Assembly: GCF_015244705.1 (NCBI RefSeq)
Contig: NZ_JABCQF010000001.1
Coordinates: forward strand, 186,001-250,000
Length of the DNA stretch: 64,000 nt
Source of the DNA: Gluconobacter potus
GTDB lineage: Bacteria > Pseudomonadota > Alphaproteobacteria > Acetobacterales > Acetobacteraceae
Direction of reading: 5' to 3'
Position 1 is the stretch's first letter. The number at the start of each line of letters is the position of its first letter. The notes under the pieces were generated by a model. It worked only from the letters and a program-made list of their open reading frames with translations, was not told the DNA's origin and ran no database searches. The translations under genes were made by a program, and so were the position numbers. Positions 35,697-44,755 of this stretch are shown here, piece after piece.

Positions 35697-36134
35697 ATGA
35701 TCAAGCGCCATTCCCGTCCCGCCCTGCTGCTGGCTCTTCTTCCTCTCGCTGTCGCCCTTGCCAGCCCTGTCGCGGCCCGGGCCGATGACGACGAGGCCAA
35801 GACCAATGACGACGATCCCACGATCAACCAGCAGGGTTTTGCCATTAACAAGATTCTGCGGGTGCTGCAGACCAACCCGGACGCGGCGGGCGATTCCTGC
35901 ATCAATGCGCTCAAGGAAATGCATCAGGCCCAGACGGCGCTGGGCAAGGAAGAGGGCGTCGATCCGGAACACAATCAGGATATCGGCGTCGCGCGTGATG
36001 TTCTTTCCTCGGAAATGGAGGATGTCACGAATATGTGTGGTGCCGATGCCCGAACCTATTGCCGCACGGCCACAGCCCATTCGGATCCCAAGCTGACTGC
36101 GGCCTGCAACGCTCTCCCGCCCGAGGAAGACTAG
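35697..36134 (+). CDS. Exported acidic protein with four cysteines
   Basis: A 145-residue protein with a signal peptide ending at ARADD. The mature chain is acidic (DDDEAKTNDDDP) and contains four cysteines: DSCINALKEM, NMCGADARTYC and AACNALPPEED. These could form two disulfides in the periplasm. The function is not recognised. Its ribosome site is weak (AAGAG 3 nt before the ATG). It is divergent from rpmJ. Confidence 0.68.
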   Translation: MIKRHSRPALLLALLPLAVALASPVAARADDDEAKTNDDDPTINQQGFAINKILRVLQTNPDAAGDSCINALKEMHQAQTALGKEEGVDPEHNQDIGVARDVLSSEMEDVTNMCGADARTYCRTATAHSDPKLTAACNALPPEED

Positions 36135-36301
36135 TCTCCCGGACGGCGCAGATCCGAAAACACCGTCTGTCAAAACGTGTCCAGAGGATTCGAGGACTAA
36201 CTTTTCCGGGCAAGCGCTCCTAAGGTTGGACGTCTGATTCTGGTAATGAGGGCCGTGGGACTGTTTCTGATGAAGTCTGTGCCGGGTAAGGGGTATCGCT
36301 C

Positions 36302-38311
36302 TTGACCGCGGCACTACAGTCAGTTCTTCGCCCGGGGTGGCTCCAGTTCAGTCTCAGGACCTGGTTTGCACTTGTCCTGGCGCTCGGAACAGCCTTCTGG
36401 TCGCAGCTTGACTCTCCGGCCAGTGCGGGCGTGACCGTCATGATCCTGGCGCAGCCCCTGCGTGGTCAGGCGCTGTCCAAGGCGTTCTACCGCCTTGCCG
36501 GCACCGTGCTGGGTGTCAGCGTCTCCATCATTCTCGTCGCGATGTTCAACGAGGAACGCGCCCTGTCCCTCGGTGGCGCGGCCCTGTGGATTGCGGCCTG
36601 CGCGTTCGTAGGATCGCTGGAGCGCGACTTCCGCTCCTACGGGGCGCTTCTGGCGGGCTATACGGTCGCGCTGGTGGCCATCCCCACGATGGACGATCCG
36701 CAGAACATCTATCCCGTCAGCATCGCGCGTGCCTCTGACATCGCCATCGGCGTTGCGTCCATCGCGGTCGTCAATATCCTCTCGGGCTCTCCGGAAGCCT
36801 GGCGCAGACTGTCCACGGCGATGGAGACGCTGTCCCATCGTGTGCGGCAGACCGGCAAGTCCGCCATCATGGGCGAGCCGATCGCAACGCCGGAAGAGAT
36901 GATCGGGCTGAGCGGCGAGATCCTCGCGCTCATGACCCAGATTTCCTATGCGCGGACCGAAGTCGAGCGCGGACGCCTGCGGATGGCGGGTGCGAGGCTC
37001 GGCATCATCGGCATGCTGACAGTCCTGACCACGAGCCGCGCCATTGCGTGGCTGCTGGAAACCGGCGGCATTTCCGATATCCTGATTCGTCATGTCCGGG
37101 CCTGGCATGAGCGCTCCGAGGACGGCACGACCCGCCTTGAGACGATGGACACGATTCTGGACGAAATCCGCGCGGAAGATCCGGATTTCGTTCCTTCGGC
37201 CCGTGAGGCCTGGTTTTTCGAGCGCTGCTCGACGCTTCTCAGTAACCGTCTGCATATCCGTACCGGCATGAACACGCTCCTGCGTGCGACACCCGCGGGC
37301 GATGCGCTCAAACTGGCGCAGCTCGAGAGCAATCCGGACTATGTGACGGCGTTCATCAATGCGATGCGTGTCCTGCTCGGTTTCAGTGTCGCGGCCGGAT
37401 TGTGTCTGGGATCCAGTATTCCGGCTTCCGTCACGGCCCTGTCCCAGACTGCGCTGGTCCTGACGCTGGCGTCCACGGCCATCGATACGGCACAGTTCGG
37501 CAAGGGCGCGATCATCGGCATGCCCGCGGGCATTCTCGTGGCGGCGTGGTTGGACTTCATGATTCTGCCGCATGTGGAAAGCATGCTTAGTCTGGCACTG
37601 GTGCTCCTGCCGCAGACCATCATTTCCTGCCTGCTGTTGATGAACCCGAAAACGAGCGCCATCGGCTTCAATTACGGCGTGTTCTTTCTGGTGTTCATCG
37701 GGCTCGGCAATCACCACAACTACGACCCCCTGGCCTTCATCACGCGAAATACCTTCTATGCGATGGCGGCCGTCCTGTCCTTCGTGCTGCTGGTCCTGCT
37801 CTGGCCGCCCACGGCACGGCGGCATCGGTTCCGGCTGGCGGTGTCCATCGCTTATGATCTGGAAACGCAGCTTGCCGGGCATGGCGAGCGGATGGGGCCG
37901 CCGCTTCTCAGCCGGAAATACGAACGCCTGAGCCAGTTCCTGATGTGGACGGACCGGATGCATGATTCTGGCCTGCGCTCGCGGCGTGTCTTCAACCGCT
38001 TTGTGGCCCTGGAAGATTTTTCCAGTACGATCGCGCGGGTGCGGCACTATCTGGATCAGGCGGGACATCTTCACGGACTCAGACCCATGGTCCGTCATGT
38101 CCGCCGCCTGCTGGCCCATGACAGGCTCGGTCTGCTGGAAGCCGAAATCCCCGAACTTCAGGCCATGTTCTTCGAGCGTCTGTCCGACGGTATCCGCGAA
38201 GAGCAGTCCATGATCATCAACTGTATTGGCGGTCTTGAGGCCGTGCGGACCATGGTGCGCCTGAACCGCTCGGCGGTGCATCATTATGGGATAGGACGCA
38301 AACGATGGTGA
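36302..38311 (+). CDS. FUSC-family efflux subunit (AaeB-like)
   Basis: A 669-residue protein starting with TTG, AAGGGG 8-13 nt upstream. N-terminal helices (SLRTWFALVLALGTAFWSQLDSPASAGVTVMIL) and a second membrane block (FSVAAGLCLGSSIPASVTALSQTALVL) flank a helical cytoplasmic part. This is the fusaric acid resistance/AaeB topology. It is the first gene of an operon with DUF1656 (7-bp overlap) and an HlyD-type adaptor, together forming an efflux system for aromatic or organic acids (family-based inference). Confidence 0.92.
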   Translation: MTAALQSVLRPGWLQFSLRTWFALVLALGTAFWSQLDSPASAGVTVMILAQPLRGQALSKAFYRLAGTVLGVSVSIILVAMFNEERALSLGGAALWIAACAFVGSLERDFRSYGALLAGYTVALVAIPTMDDPQNIYPVSIARASDIAIGVASIAVVNILSGSPEAWRRLSTAMETLSHRVRQTGKSAIMGEPIATPEEMIGLSGEILALMTQISYARTEVERGRLRMAGARLGIIGMLTVLTTSRAIAWLLETGGISDILIRHVRAWHERSEDGTTRLETMDTILDEIRAEDPDFVPSAREAWFFERCSTLLSNRLHIRTGMNTLLRATPAGDALKLAQLESNPDYVTAFINAMRVLLGFSVAAGLCLGSSIPASVTALSQTALVLTLASTAIDTAQFGKGAIIGMPAGILVAAWLDFMILPHVESMLSLALVLLPQTIISCLLLMNPKTSAIGFNYGVFFLVFIGLGNHHNYDPLAFITRNTFYAMAAVLSFVLLVLLWPPTARRHRFRLAVSIAYDLETQLAGHGERMGPPLLSRKYERLSQFLMWTDRMHDSGLRSRRVFNRFVALEDFSSTIARVRHYLDQAGHLHGLRPMVRHVRRLLAHDRLGLLEAEIPELQAMFFERLSDGIREEQSMIINCIGGLEAVRTMVRLNRSAVHHYGIGRKRW

Positions 38312-38505
38312 CGAGACAGGTCGTTGACCTCGATGGCGTGCTGGTTTCGGCGTTCGTCATCAATCTGGCGCTGGCGCTTCTGACACTGGCCATCCTGCGC
38401 TGGATCATGGGCTGGTTCGATCTGTGGCGTTTCGTCTGGGATCCGCCGCTGGCGCAGTTCGGCATCCTGATCTGCCTGATCGGCCTCTACACCCTGCTTC
38501 TCTGA
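38305..38505 (+). CDS. DUF1656 / AaeX-like membrane protein
   Basis: A 66-residue protein with two hydrophobic helices (SAFVINLALALLTLAILRWIM and FGILICLIGLYTLLL) around a conserved FDLWRFVWDPPL motif. This is the DUF1656/AaeX family, which accompanies AaeA/AaeB-type pumps. It starts inside the FUSC gene (overlap 38305-38311). Confidence 0.93.
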   Translation: MVTRQVVDLDGVLVSAFVINLALALLTLAILRWIMGWFDLWRFVWDPPLAQFGILICLIGLYTLLL

Positions 38506-38541
38506 CCCTTTCCCCGAACCGAAAACCAAGGTGACCGTCCC

Positions 38542-39492
38542 GTGCTTGCCAGTGCCCATCGCCTGATCCGCTTGACCATCACGCTCTGCATTCTCGTGGT
38601 GGCGGCTCTCGTGGTCGTCATTCTGTGGGATTACTACACGGCCTCTCCCTGGACCCGGAACGGGCAGGTGCGTGCGCAGGTCGCCAATATCGCACCCCGC
38701 GTCTCGGGACAGATCCTCGAAGTGCGGGTGAAGGACAACCAGTTCGTCCACAAGGGGGACGTGCTGTACGTGATCGACCCGTTCGACTTCAGGGTGGCGC
38801 TCGATACCGCCAAGGCGCGTGTGGCCGAACGCAAGGCCGATCTGGAATTCCGTGTCGTTCAGGCCCAGTGGCGCAAGGCCATCCCCGGCACGGCTGTCTC
38901 GGTCGAGGAAAAGCGGCAGTACGAGGCCCTGTCCCAGCAGATGCAGGCCCAGTACGATGCAGCGCAGGCTGCCGAACGTCAGGCCGCGATCAATCTGGAG
39001 CGAACGGAAGTCCGCAGCTCCATCGACGGCATTGTGACCAACCTCATCATGCGTCCCGGTGACTTCGCAACGGCCGGCGTGGTCAACATCCACATCATTG
39101 ACACCAGTTCCTACTGGGTGGACGGCTATTTCGAGGAAACCAAGGTTCATGACCTCGACGAAGGCGATCTCGTCCGCATGGATCTGATGGGCTATCACGA
39201 TCCGCTCTTCGGCCATGTCGAGAGCATCACCCGTGGTATCGCCAGCAACAACGCCCTGGTGAACAAGCAGGGCCTGCCGGAAGTGGACCCCGTCTATACC
39301 TGGGTGCGTCTGGCGCAGCGTATCCCGGTCCGCGTGAAGATCGACAAGATCCCTGATGACCTGACGCTTGCCGCTGGCATGACAGCCACCGTGACGGTCG
39401 TGTCAGAAGAAGGCAACCGCCGCCACCGTTCCACCCATGCCGCCTTCCAGCACTTTGGCGACGACATCCGCCATCTGTTCGGTCACAGATAA
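38542..39492 (+). CDS. HlyD-family periplasmic adaptor (AaeA-like)
   Basis: A 316-residue protein. It has one N-terminal transmembrane helix (ITLCILVVAALVVVILW), then the lipoyl/barrel-sandwich motif (VSGQILEVRVKDNQFVHKGDVLYVIDPFDF). A helical hairpin and the closing half (RSSIDGIVTNLIMRPGDFA) follow. It links the FUSC pump to the outer membrane. GTG start at 38542, AAGG ~12 nt upstream. Last gene of the operon; the three-hairpin repeat follows 9 bp later. Confidence 0.92.
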   Translation: MLASAHRLIRLTITLCILVVAALVVVILWDYYTASPWTRNGQVRAQVANIAPRVSGQILEVRVKDNQFVHKGDVLYVIDPFDFRVALDTAKARVAERKADLEFRVVQAQWRKAIPGTAVSVEEKRQYEALSQQMQAQYDAAQAAERQAAINLERTEVRSSIDGIVTNLIMRPGDFATAGVVNIHIIDTSSYWVDGYFEETKVHDLDEGDLVRMDLMGYHDPLFGHVESITRGIASNNALVNKQGLPEVDPVYTWVRLAQRIPVRVKIDKIPDDLTLAAGMTATVTVVSEEGNRRHRSTHAAFQHFGDDIRHLFGHR

Positions 39493-39500
39493 GTATTTTG

Positions 39501-39588
39501 GAATAAAAGTTTTTGGTGAAGCTTTTTCCAAAAAGCTTTGAGGCTCTCCGCCTTTTTGGAAAAAGGCGGAACCCAAAAACTTTTATTC
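39501..39588. repeat. Three-hairpin (cloverleaf) intergenic repeat element
   Basis: Outer perfect 16-bp arms: GAATAAAAGTTTTTGG (39501-39516) with its complement at 39573-39588. Inside are two further perfect palindromes: AAGCTTTTT-cc-AAAAAGCTT (39519-39538) and TCCGCCTTTTT-gg-AAAAAGGCGGA (39547-39570). As single strand it folds into a cruciform with two internal hairpins. It lies between convergent stops (39492 and 39600), so it could double as a bidirectional terminator. The design looks like a REP/MITE-type repeat. I believe similar elements recur in acetic acid bacteria, but cannot verify this here. Confidence 0.85.
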
Positions 39589-39599
39589 ACTGGGTCTTT

Positions 39600-41711
39600 T
39601 CAGGCCCGGTCGATTGCCCAAATCGCAAAGGCCTGAACCAGAGCGACTTCTTCCAGACGTTTAAAACGGCCGGACGAGCCACCGTGGCCGGCTTCCATGT
39701 TGATGCGGCACAGGAACGGGCCGCCGGACGTGACTTCCCGCAGTTTGGCGATCCATTTCGCGGGTTCCCAGTAGGTCACGCGTGGATCGGACAGGCCGCC
39801 CATCGCGAGAACCGGGGGATAGGCCTTTGCCGCGATGTTGTCATAGGGCGAATAGCTGGCGATCAGGTCGTAGGCGGCGGGATCTTCCAGCGGATTGCCC
39901 CATTCCGGCCATTCCGGCGGCGTCAGCGGCAGGGACACGTCGGACATGGTGTTGAGCATGTCCACGAACGGCACCTGCGCAGCGATCCCCGCGAAAAGCT
40001 CGGGCGCCATGTTCGTGATCGCCCCCATCAGCAATCCGCCAGCCGAGCCACCCTGTGCGACGATGCGTCCCGCCGACCCATAGCCTTCCGCGACGAGGTG
40101 CCGGGCGCTGGCGATGAAATCGATGAACGTGTTGGGCTTCTTCGTCCCGCGCCCGTCCAGGAACCAGTTCCAGCCCTTTTCGGACCCGCCGCGCACATGG
40201 GCGATGGCATGGATCCAGCCCCGGTCCACCAGACTGAACACGGTCGTGGAGAAATCGGCGTCCATGGCAATGCCGTAGGAGCCGTATCCATACAGAAGCA
40301 GCGGTGCCGAGCCGTCCAGAACCTGCCCTTTGCGCATCAGGACTGTGATGGGCACCTGTGCACCATCGGGGGATGTCGCAAACAGACGCCGCGTTTCGTA
40401 GCGGCTGGCATCATGGCCGGACGGGACTTCACGGATCTTGCGCAGAACGCGCTCGCCGCTTGCCATGTCGTAATCGTACCAGTGCGCCGGATTGGTGGGC
40501 GACTGATAGATGTAGCGCAGGATCGGGGCGTTATATTCCAGCGTACCCAGCATCGTCAGGTCATAGGCGGGCTCGTCCATGCCGATGGCTTTGGCCTGCG
40601 CACGGATATCGCCTTCCGTGCCTTCGGGGACAACGAGAATATGGATGTTGCCGTCCCGACGCTCGGCCCAGGCGAGATGCCCGCGCGAGGCGCTGGCGCC
40701 CAGAAGATAATGCCCCTCACGATACGGCACGAAGGGTTTCCAGTTCTCGCGTCCCGTGGCTGTGTCGGGTGTCTGCATGAACTGGAAGTCCACGGCCCCG
40801 CCTGCATTGGTCAGGATGATGAAGCGGTTGTTCCAGTGCGTCAGGGAGTAGCGCTCGCCCCGCACCAGAGGGGCCGCCACGACGGGCAGGGCCGTCGGAT
40901 TGGAAGCCGGGATGAGCAGCGTTTCGTTGGTATCATGGTCGCCGCGCTCGATGTTGATCCATTTGCGGGATGCGCTGACGCCGATGCTGAGGAAGAACCC
41001 CGGATCGGTCTCGTCAAAGACCAGAACATCCTCGCCACCCGTCAGCGGACGGCGATAGATCTTCGACGGGCGGCCATTGTCATCCCGGTAGATCCAGAAC
41101 AGCCACTGGCTGTCGGGAGAAATGGCGAAGCTGCCCGTCGTGCTCGGCACTGGTGGGGCGCAGAGTTCGCCCGTCTCCAGATCCTCGACCTGAATGCGAT
41201 AGACCTCGGAACCCTGAACGTCCTCGGCATAGACGAAATAACGGTGATCGGGGGAATGATCGGTCTGCGATAGCGCATAATAGTCGTGCTGCTTCGCCAG
41301 AGCATCGGCATCGAGCAGAACCTGTTCCTCACCCCCCTCGCGCGGACGGCGGACCCGTAGCGGATGCTGCGCTCCGTCCTCGAAGCGGACATAATACTCC
41401 CACGGTCCATCAGGAACGGGGACCGAGGATTCCGCTGGCGGAATACGGCCGATCATTTCCTGAAGCAGTGTCTCGCGCAGCGGCTCCATGTCTGCCAGCA
41501 CGGCCTCCGCATAGGCGTTCTCCGCCTTCAGATGCGTGGCGATGTCCTCGCGCAGAACGGACGGGTCTCGCAGGACCTGCTGCCAGTTCTCATCCTTCAT
41601 CCAGGCATAGGAATCCGTGCGTGTCCGGCCAAGCTGCGTTGTGGTCAGCGGCTCACGGCGGGCGATGGGAGGAACGGGTGCGGCGGAGGGAGCATCGGGG
41701 GTCTGTGACAT
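39600..41711 (-). CDS. S9-family prolyl oligopeptidase (oligopeptidase B-like)
   Basis: A 703-residue serine peptidase cleaving short peptides after basic residues if it follows oligopeptidase B. The N-terminal beta-propeller (~80-430) is followed by the alpha/beta hydrolase domain. Active-site pieces: Ser in AQGGSAGGLLMG, Asp in GGLSDPRVTYWEPAKW, His in MEAGHGGSSGRF. The start at 41711 gives a normal family length; the frame extends to an ATG at 41783 (24 more residues) without a ribosome site. No signal peptide. Confidence 0.92.
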   Translation of the reverse strand: MSQTPDAPSAAPVPPIARREPLTTTQLGRTRTDSYAWMKDENWQQVLRDPSVLREDIATHLKAENAYAEAVLADMEPLRETLLQEMIGRIPPAESSVPVPDGPWEYYVRFEDGAQHPLRVRRPREGGEEQVLLDADALAKQHDYYALSQTDHSPDHRYFVYAEDVQGSEVYRIQVEDLETGELCAPPVPSTTGSFAISPDSQWLFWIYRDDNGRPSKIYRRPLTGGEDVLVFDETDPGFFLSIGVSASRKWINIERGDHDTNETLLIPASNPTALPVVAAPLVRGERYSLTHWNNRFIILTNAGGAVDFQFMQTPDTATGRENWKPFVPYREGHYLLGASASRGHLAWAERRDGNIHILVVPEGTEGDIRAQAKAIGMDEPAYDLTMLGTLEYNAPILRYIYQSPTNPAHWYDYDMASGERVLRKIREVPSGHDASRYETRRLFATSPDGAQVPITVLMRKGQVLDGSAPLLLYGYGSYGIAMDADFSTTVFSLVDRGWIHAIAHVRGGSEKGWNWFLDGRGTKKPNTFIDFIASARHLVAEGYGSAGRIVAQGGSAGGLLMGAITNMAPELFAGIAAQVPFVDMLNTMSDVSLPLTPPEWPEWGNPLEDPAAYDLIASYSPYDNIAAKAYPPVLAMGGLSDPRVTYWEPAKWIAKLREVTSGGPFLCRINMEAGHGGSSGRFKRLEEVALVQAFAIWAIDRA

Positions 41712-41977
41712 GGGCAAACTGTGACGCAGAAACCGTCGCCGTTCAATCCGCTCCTGCGGGGGAAACAGAGGTCCCTGATGCATTCGGTAAAACGTGATGA
41801 TCCGAAAGTTCCCACATGACGGCCATGAGGAAAAAGGACAGCTCTCAAGAAACCACGTCTGGCTTCAAGTGTTACTCAAGGCAACGGAGCATCCTTCAAG
41901 ATGTTCCAGACCGGATGATTTCTGTATCTCCTTCGCAGGGATAAGCAGGACATTCTGTATATGGAAAGAAGAGTGCC

Positions 41978-42490
41978 ATGATTTCGAACAAGTATTTCTC
42001 TGTTCTTGCTGCTGCCGGCCTGACCATTTCGGGTGCAGCCTTTGCCCAGACAGTGCCGCCGATCCCGCAGAGCAGCCCCGTCCCGACGATTCCGGCCGGA
42101 ACGCAGGCAACCCTGCCGTCCGCCAATCTCCAGGCCGTTGCCGGTGGCAAGAACATCCTGACCGCCGCATCGCCGGGTACGCTGGGCGCGGATGGCCTTC
42201 CGTCCATCGGGAACGCCCAGGCCGGCAACGTCGCGGGATTGAGCTACTACTGTGTGCACCAGAAGCTGGTGCTCGGCACATCGCCGATCGTGGCATCCCG
42301 CACGCTGGCAAAACGTCCGGATGTCCAGAACGACCAGTTCTATTCGCTCGGTGGAAAGGGCCTGCTCCAGACGGCTGGCGGCAATGTGTTCGACATCAGC
42401 ACCCTGCCCAAAGACAAACGCGTCATGACGTGTAACGACATTATCAAGAAGGCCCAGTCCCTCGGAGATTCCTCTGTCGTCGGACACTGA
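41978..42490 (+). CDS. Exported DUF2501-like protein (copy 2)
   Basis: A 170-residue protein with a signal peptide ending at AAFAQ and a Pro-rich segment. The mature domain contains AGNVAGLSYYCVHQKLV and, near the C-terminus, MTCNDIIKKAQ. Both blocks align with the protein at 9919-10320, making them paralogues. The family resembles YjjA/DUF2501, small periplasmic proteins of unknown function. AAGAAGAG precedes the ATG. A strong terminator follows. Confidence 0.75.
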   Translation: MISNKYFSVLAAAGLTISGAAFAQTVPPIPQSSPVPTIPAGTQATLPSANLQAVAGGKNILTAASPGTLGADGLPSIGNAQAGNVAGLSYYCVHQKLVLGTSPIVASRTLAKRPDVQNDQFYSLGGKGLLQTAGGNVFDISTLPKDKRVMTCNDIIKKAQSLGDSSVVGH

Positions 42491-42508
42491 GGTCTCATCG
42501 CTTCAACG

Positions 42509-42547
42509 AAAAACGCCCCGGCTGTCATGGCCGGGGCGTTTTTTTTA
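42509..42547. terminator. Bidirectional rho-independent terminator
   Basis: Perfect 11-bp stem AACGCCCCGGC (42512-42522) with GCCGGGGCGTT (42530-42540). A-rich on the left, T8 on the right. It serves the DUF2501-like gene on the plus strand and opgH on the minus strand. Confidence 0.93.
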
Positions 42548-42568
42548 TGCCGTAAAGCGCTGGCGGTT

Positions 42569-44755
42569 TCAGGCCTTGAGCTGCTCCATGAGCTGGATGC
42601 CTTCGGGATTTCCCAGCACAGCGGCCTTCTCCTGACGGGAGAGGCGTTCCAGTGCGACCTGCAGGGATGGTGCCTCCCTCAGCTTGACCAGCCCGACGAG
42701 CAGATTGGCATCGATCGGGCTGCCCGGCTTCCGGGCAGGGGGCAGGGCGCTCTCATGCGCGGCACGCAGCGCAGCACTTTGGCGGAGTGCGGCAAAAGCC
42801 TCTTCCGGCGGAGCATTCGGCGCATGGGCCGCGCGTTCCCGCGCCGCGTCATTGGCCGCAGCGAGCTGAAGGATCGGCGGAGGTGCCGTTTCCTCTTCGA
42901 TCAGCAGCAGACCGGCCCGGCGCAGGCCCAGCCCGACATCCCGGCTCGCTGTCAGCGCTGCCAGCGGAATGGCAAGGACCAGCCCCAGCAGCACGGGCGT
43001 CATCCACAGGAACAGCGCCTGCGAGACTGACCAGGCTGCGACCGCCAGAAGCAGCCCGAACACTGTGTAGATCCAGTAGCCGTGCGCCACTTCCTTCAGC
43101 GACACCCGGCCATCGTCACGGTTTTGAGCGTTCCAGCCGGAATCCCGGCCCAGCAGGATCGAGATGACGCCCGATGTCTGGATCAGCATGGCAATCGGCG
43201 CGATCAGGCCGCCGATCAGCGTCTCCAACACGATGGAAACCGCCAGCCGGAAAATCCCGCCAGATCCCCGCAGAGCCGCGCGGTCGAACATCATAGCGAT
43301 GAATGCGAGAGCCTTCGGGGCCAGCAGAATCCCCATCGTCCCGATGAAGACGAGCTTCGCCTGAACCGGATCAACCCGCGGCCAGTGCGGATAAAGCGTG
43401 GGTTTCGTGCCGAAATATTCGGGATGATAGAAATGGGACTGAAGCGAGATCAGGATGCCGAACAGCAGGAACAGCAACCAGAGCGGCGACATGATGTATG
43501 ACCCAATGCCGGTCAACATGTGCACGCGGCTGACCCAGTGCAGGCCTTTCGTGCCAAGGATCTTGCTGTGCTGCAGATTGCCCTGGCACCAGCGACGGTC
43601 ACGGATGGCGACATCCGTCAGGGACGGCGGGCTTTCCTCATAAGAACCGAACAGACCCGGCACCATGTGAATGGCCCAGCCCCCGCGACGCATCAGCGCG
43701 GCTTCCACGAAGTCATGGCTCAGGATGTGTCCGCCGAATGGCGCACGGCCCTTCAGATGCGGCAGACCGGCCTGTTCCGCGAAAGCCTGCGTGCGGATGA
43801 CGGCGTTATGGCCCCAGTAATTGCCTTCCGAGCCGTGCCACCAGGCAATGCCATGTGCGATCAGCGGTCCATAGACGCGGCCTGCGAACTGCTGCATCCG
43901 GGCAAAAAGCGTGCGGCCGCCCACGATGACCGGCAGGGTCTGGATCAGGCCCACACCGTCATGCTGCTCCATGGCTGCCGTAATACGCACGATCAGGCTG
44001 CCATCCATGACGCTGTCCGCATCGAGCGTGAGCATCTGCTGATAGGACGAGCCAAACCGCGTCACCCAGTCACCCAGATTGCCGGCCTTGCGGTCGATGT
44101 TCTTGTGACGGCGGCGGTAGAAGATCCGTTTGTCGCCGTTCGTGGCCTTGCGGAACTCCAGAAAAGCCCGCTCTTCCTGCACCCAGACATCCGGATTGGT
44201 CGTGTCGGACAGGATGAAGAAATCGAAGGCGTCGATCTGCCCGGTTGCGAGAATGCTGTCGTGAATGGCGCGCAGACCGGCGAGCACGCGCGTCGGGTCC
44301 TCGTTATAGGTCGGCATCAGGACGGCGGTGCGGCTTTTCAGCTCTGGCAGCGGTCCCGTGCGATGAATGCCAAGTCCCAGTCCGCCCCGCCGGATCAGCG
44401 ACACGAAACCGCCCAGACAGGACGTGAAAGACAGGGCGATCCAGAAAGCCAGAATGGCGAACAGGATCAGGATGATGACGCCCAGTGCCGAAACACCGAG
44501 CGAGTTGAAGACCTGGTTGATCCTGTACATGCCGTAGCCCGTCAGCAGCAGCGCGCCACCAAAAACGAACAGGCGCCGCAGCCACAGGAAGGACGGCGTC
44601 GTTGGCAGGATACGGAAAGGTCTGCCGTGCCGGTCCGGCTGCTGGTGAAGATTCTGTGCCTTCATGGCCAGCGGGGCTTCCGGCGGCAGGAACGGCGCTG
44701 GGACCGGCCCGGCGGAAGGGGAGAATTCGGTCACGGCGTCCAACGATACATCCAT
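42569..44755 (-). CDS. opgH: Osmoregulated glucan glucosyltransferase
   Basis: A 728-residue inner-membrane GT2 enzyme that builds the beta-1,2-glucan backbone of periplasmic glucans from UDP-glucose. Two N-terminal helices are followed by the catalytic loop: PTYNEDPTRVLAG, TLDADSVM (DxD), GGHILSHDFVEAALM and the (Q/R)xxRW motif DRRWCQGN. Several C-terminal helices form the channel. It starts inside opgG (25-bp overlap), so translation is coupled. It is shorter than E. coli OpgH, mainly at the termini. Confidence 0.95.
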   Translation of the reverse strand: MDVSLDAVTEFSPSAGPVPAPFLPPEAPLAMKAQNLHQQPDRHGRPFRILPTTPSFLWLRRLFVFGGALLLTGYGMYRINQVFNSLGVSALGVIILILFAILAFWIALSFTSCLGGFVSLIRRGGLGLGIHRTGPLPELKSRTAVLMPTYNEDPTRVLAGLRAIHDSILATGQIDAFDFFILSDTTNPDVWVQEERAFLEFRKATNGDKRIFYRRRHKNIDRKAGNLGDWVTRFGSSYQQMLTLDADSVMDGSLIVRITAAMEQHDGVGLIQTLPVIVGGRTLFARMQQFAGRVYGPLIAHGIAWWHGSEGNYWGHNAVIRTQAFAEQAGLPHLKGRAPFGGHILSHDFVEAALMRRGGWAIHMVPGLFGSYEESPPSLTDVAIRDRRWCQGNLQHSKILGTKGLHWVSRVHMLTGIGSYIMSPLWLLFLLFGILISLQSHFYHPEYFGTKPTLYPHWPRVDPVQAKLVFIGTMGILLAPKALAFIAMMFDRAALRGSGGIFRLAVSIVLETLIGGLIAPIAMLIQTSGVISILLGRDSGWNAQNRDDGRVSLKEVAHGYWIYTVFGLLLAVAAWSVSQALFLWMTPVLLGLVLAIPLAALTASRDVGLGLRRAGLLLIEEETAPPPILQLAAANDAARERAAHAPNAPPEEAFAALRQSAALRAAHESALPPARKPGSPIDANLLVGLVKLREAPSLQVALERLSRQEKAAVLGNPEGIQLMEQLKA

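Noticed and set aside
39513-41273. Long plus-strand open frame opposite the S9 peptidase
   Set aside because: It is antisense to a clear peptidase with an intact active site and its translation has no recognisable domain; long antisense frames are expected at this GC.
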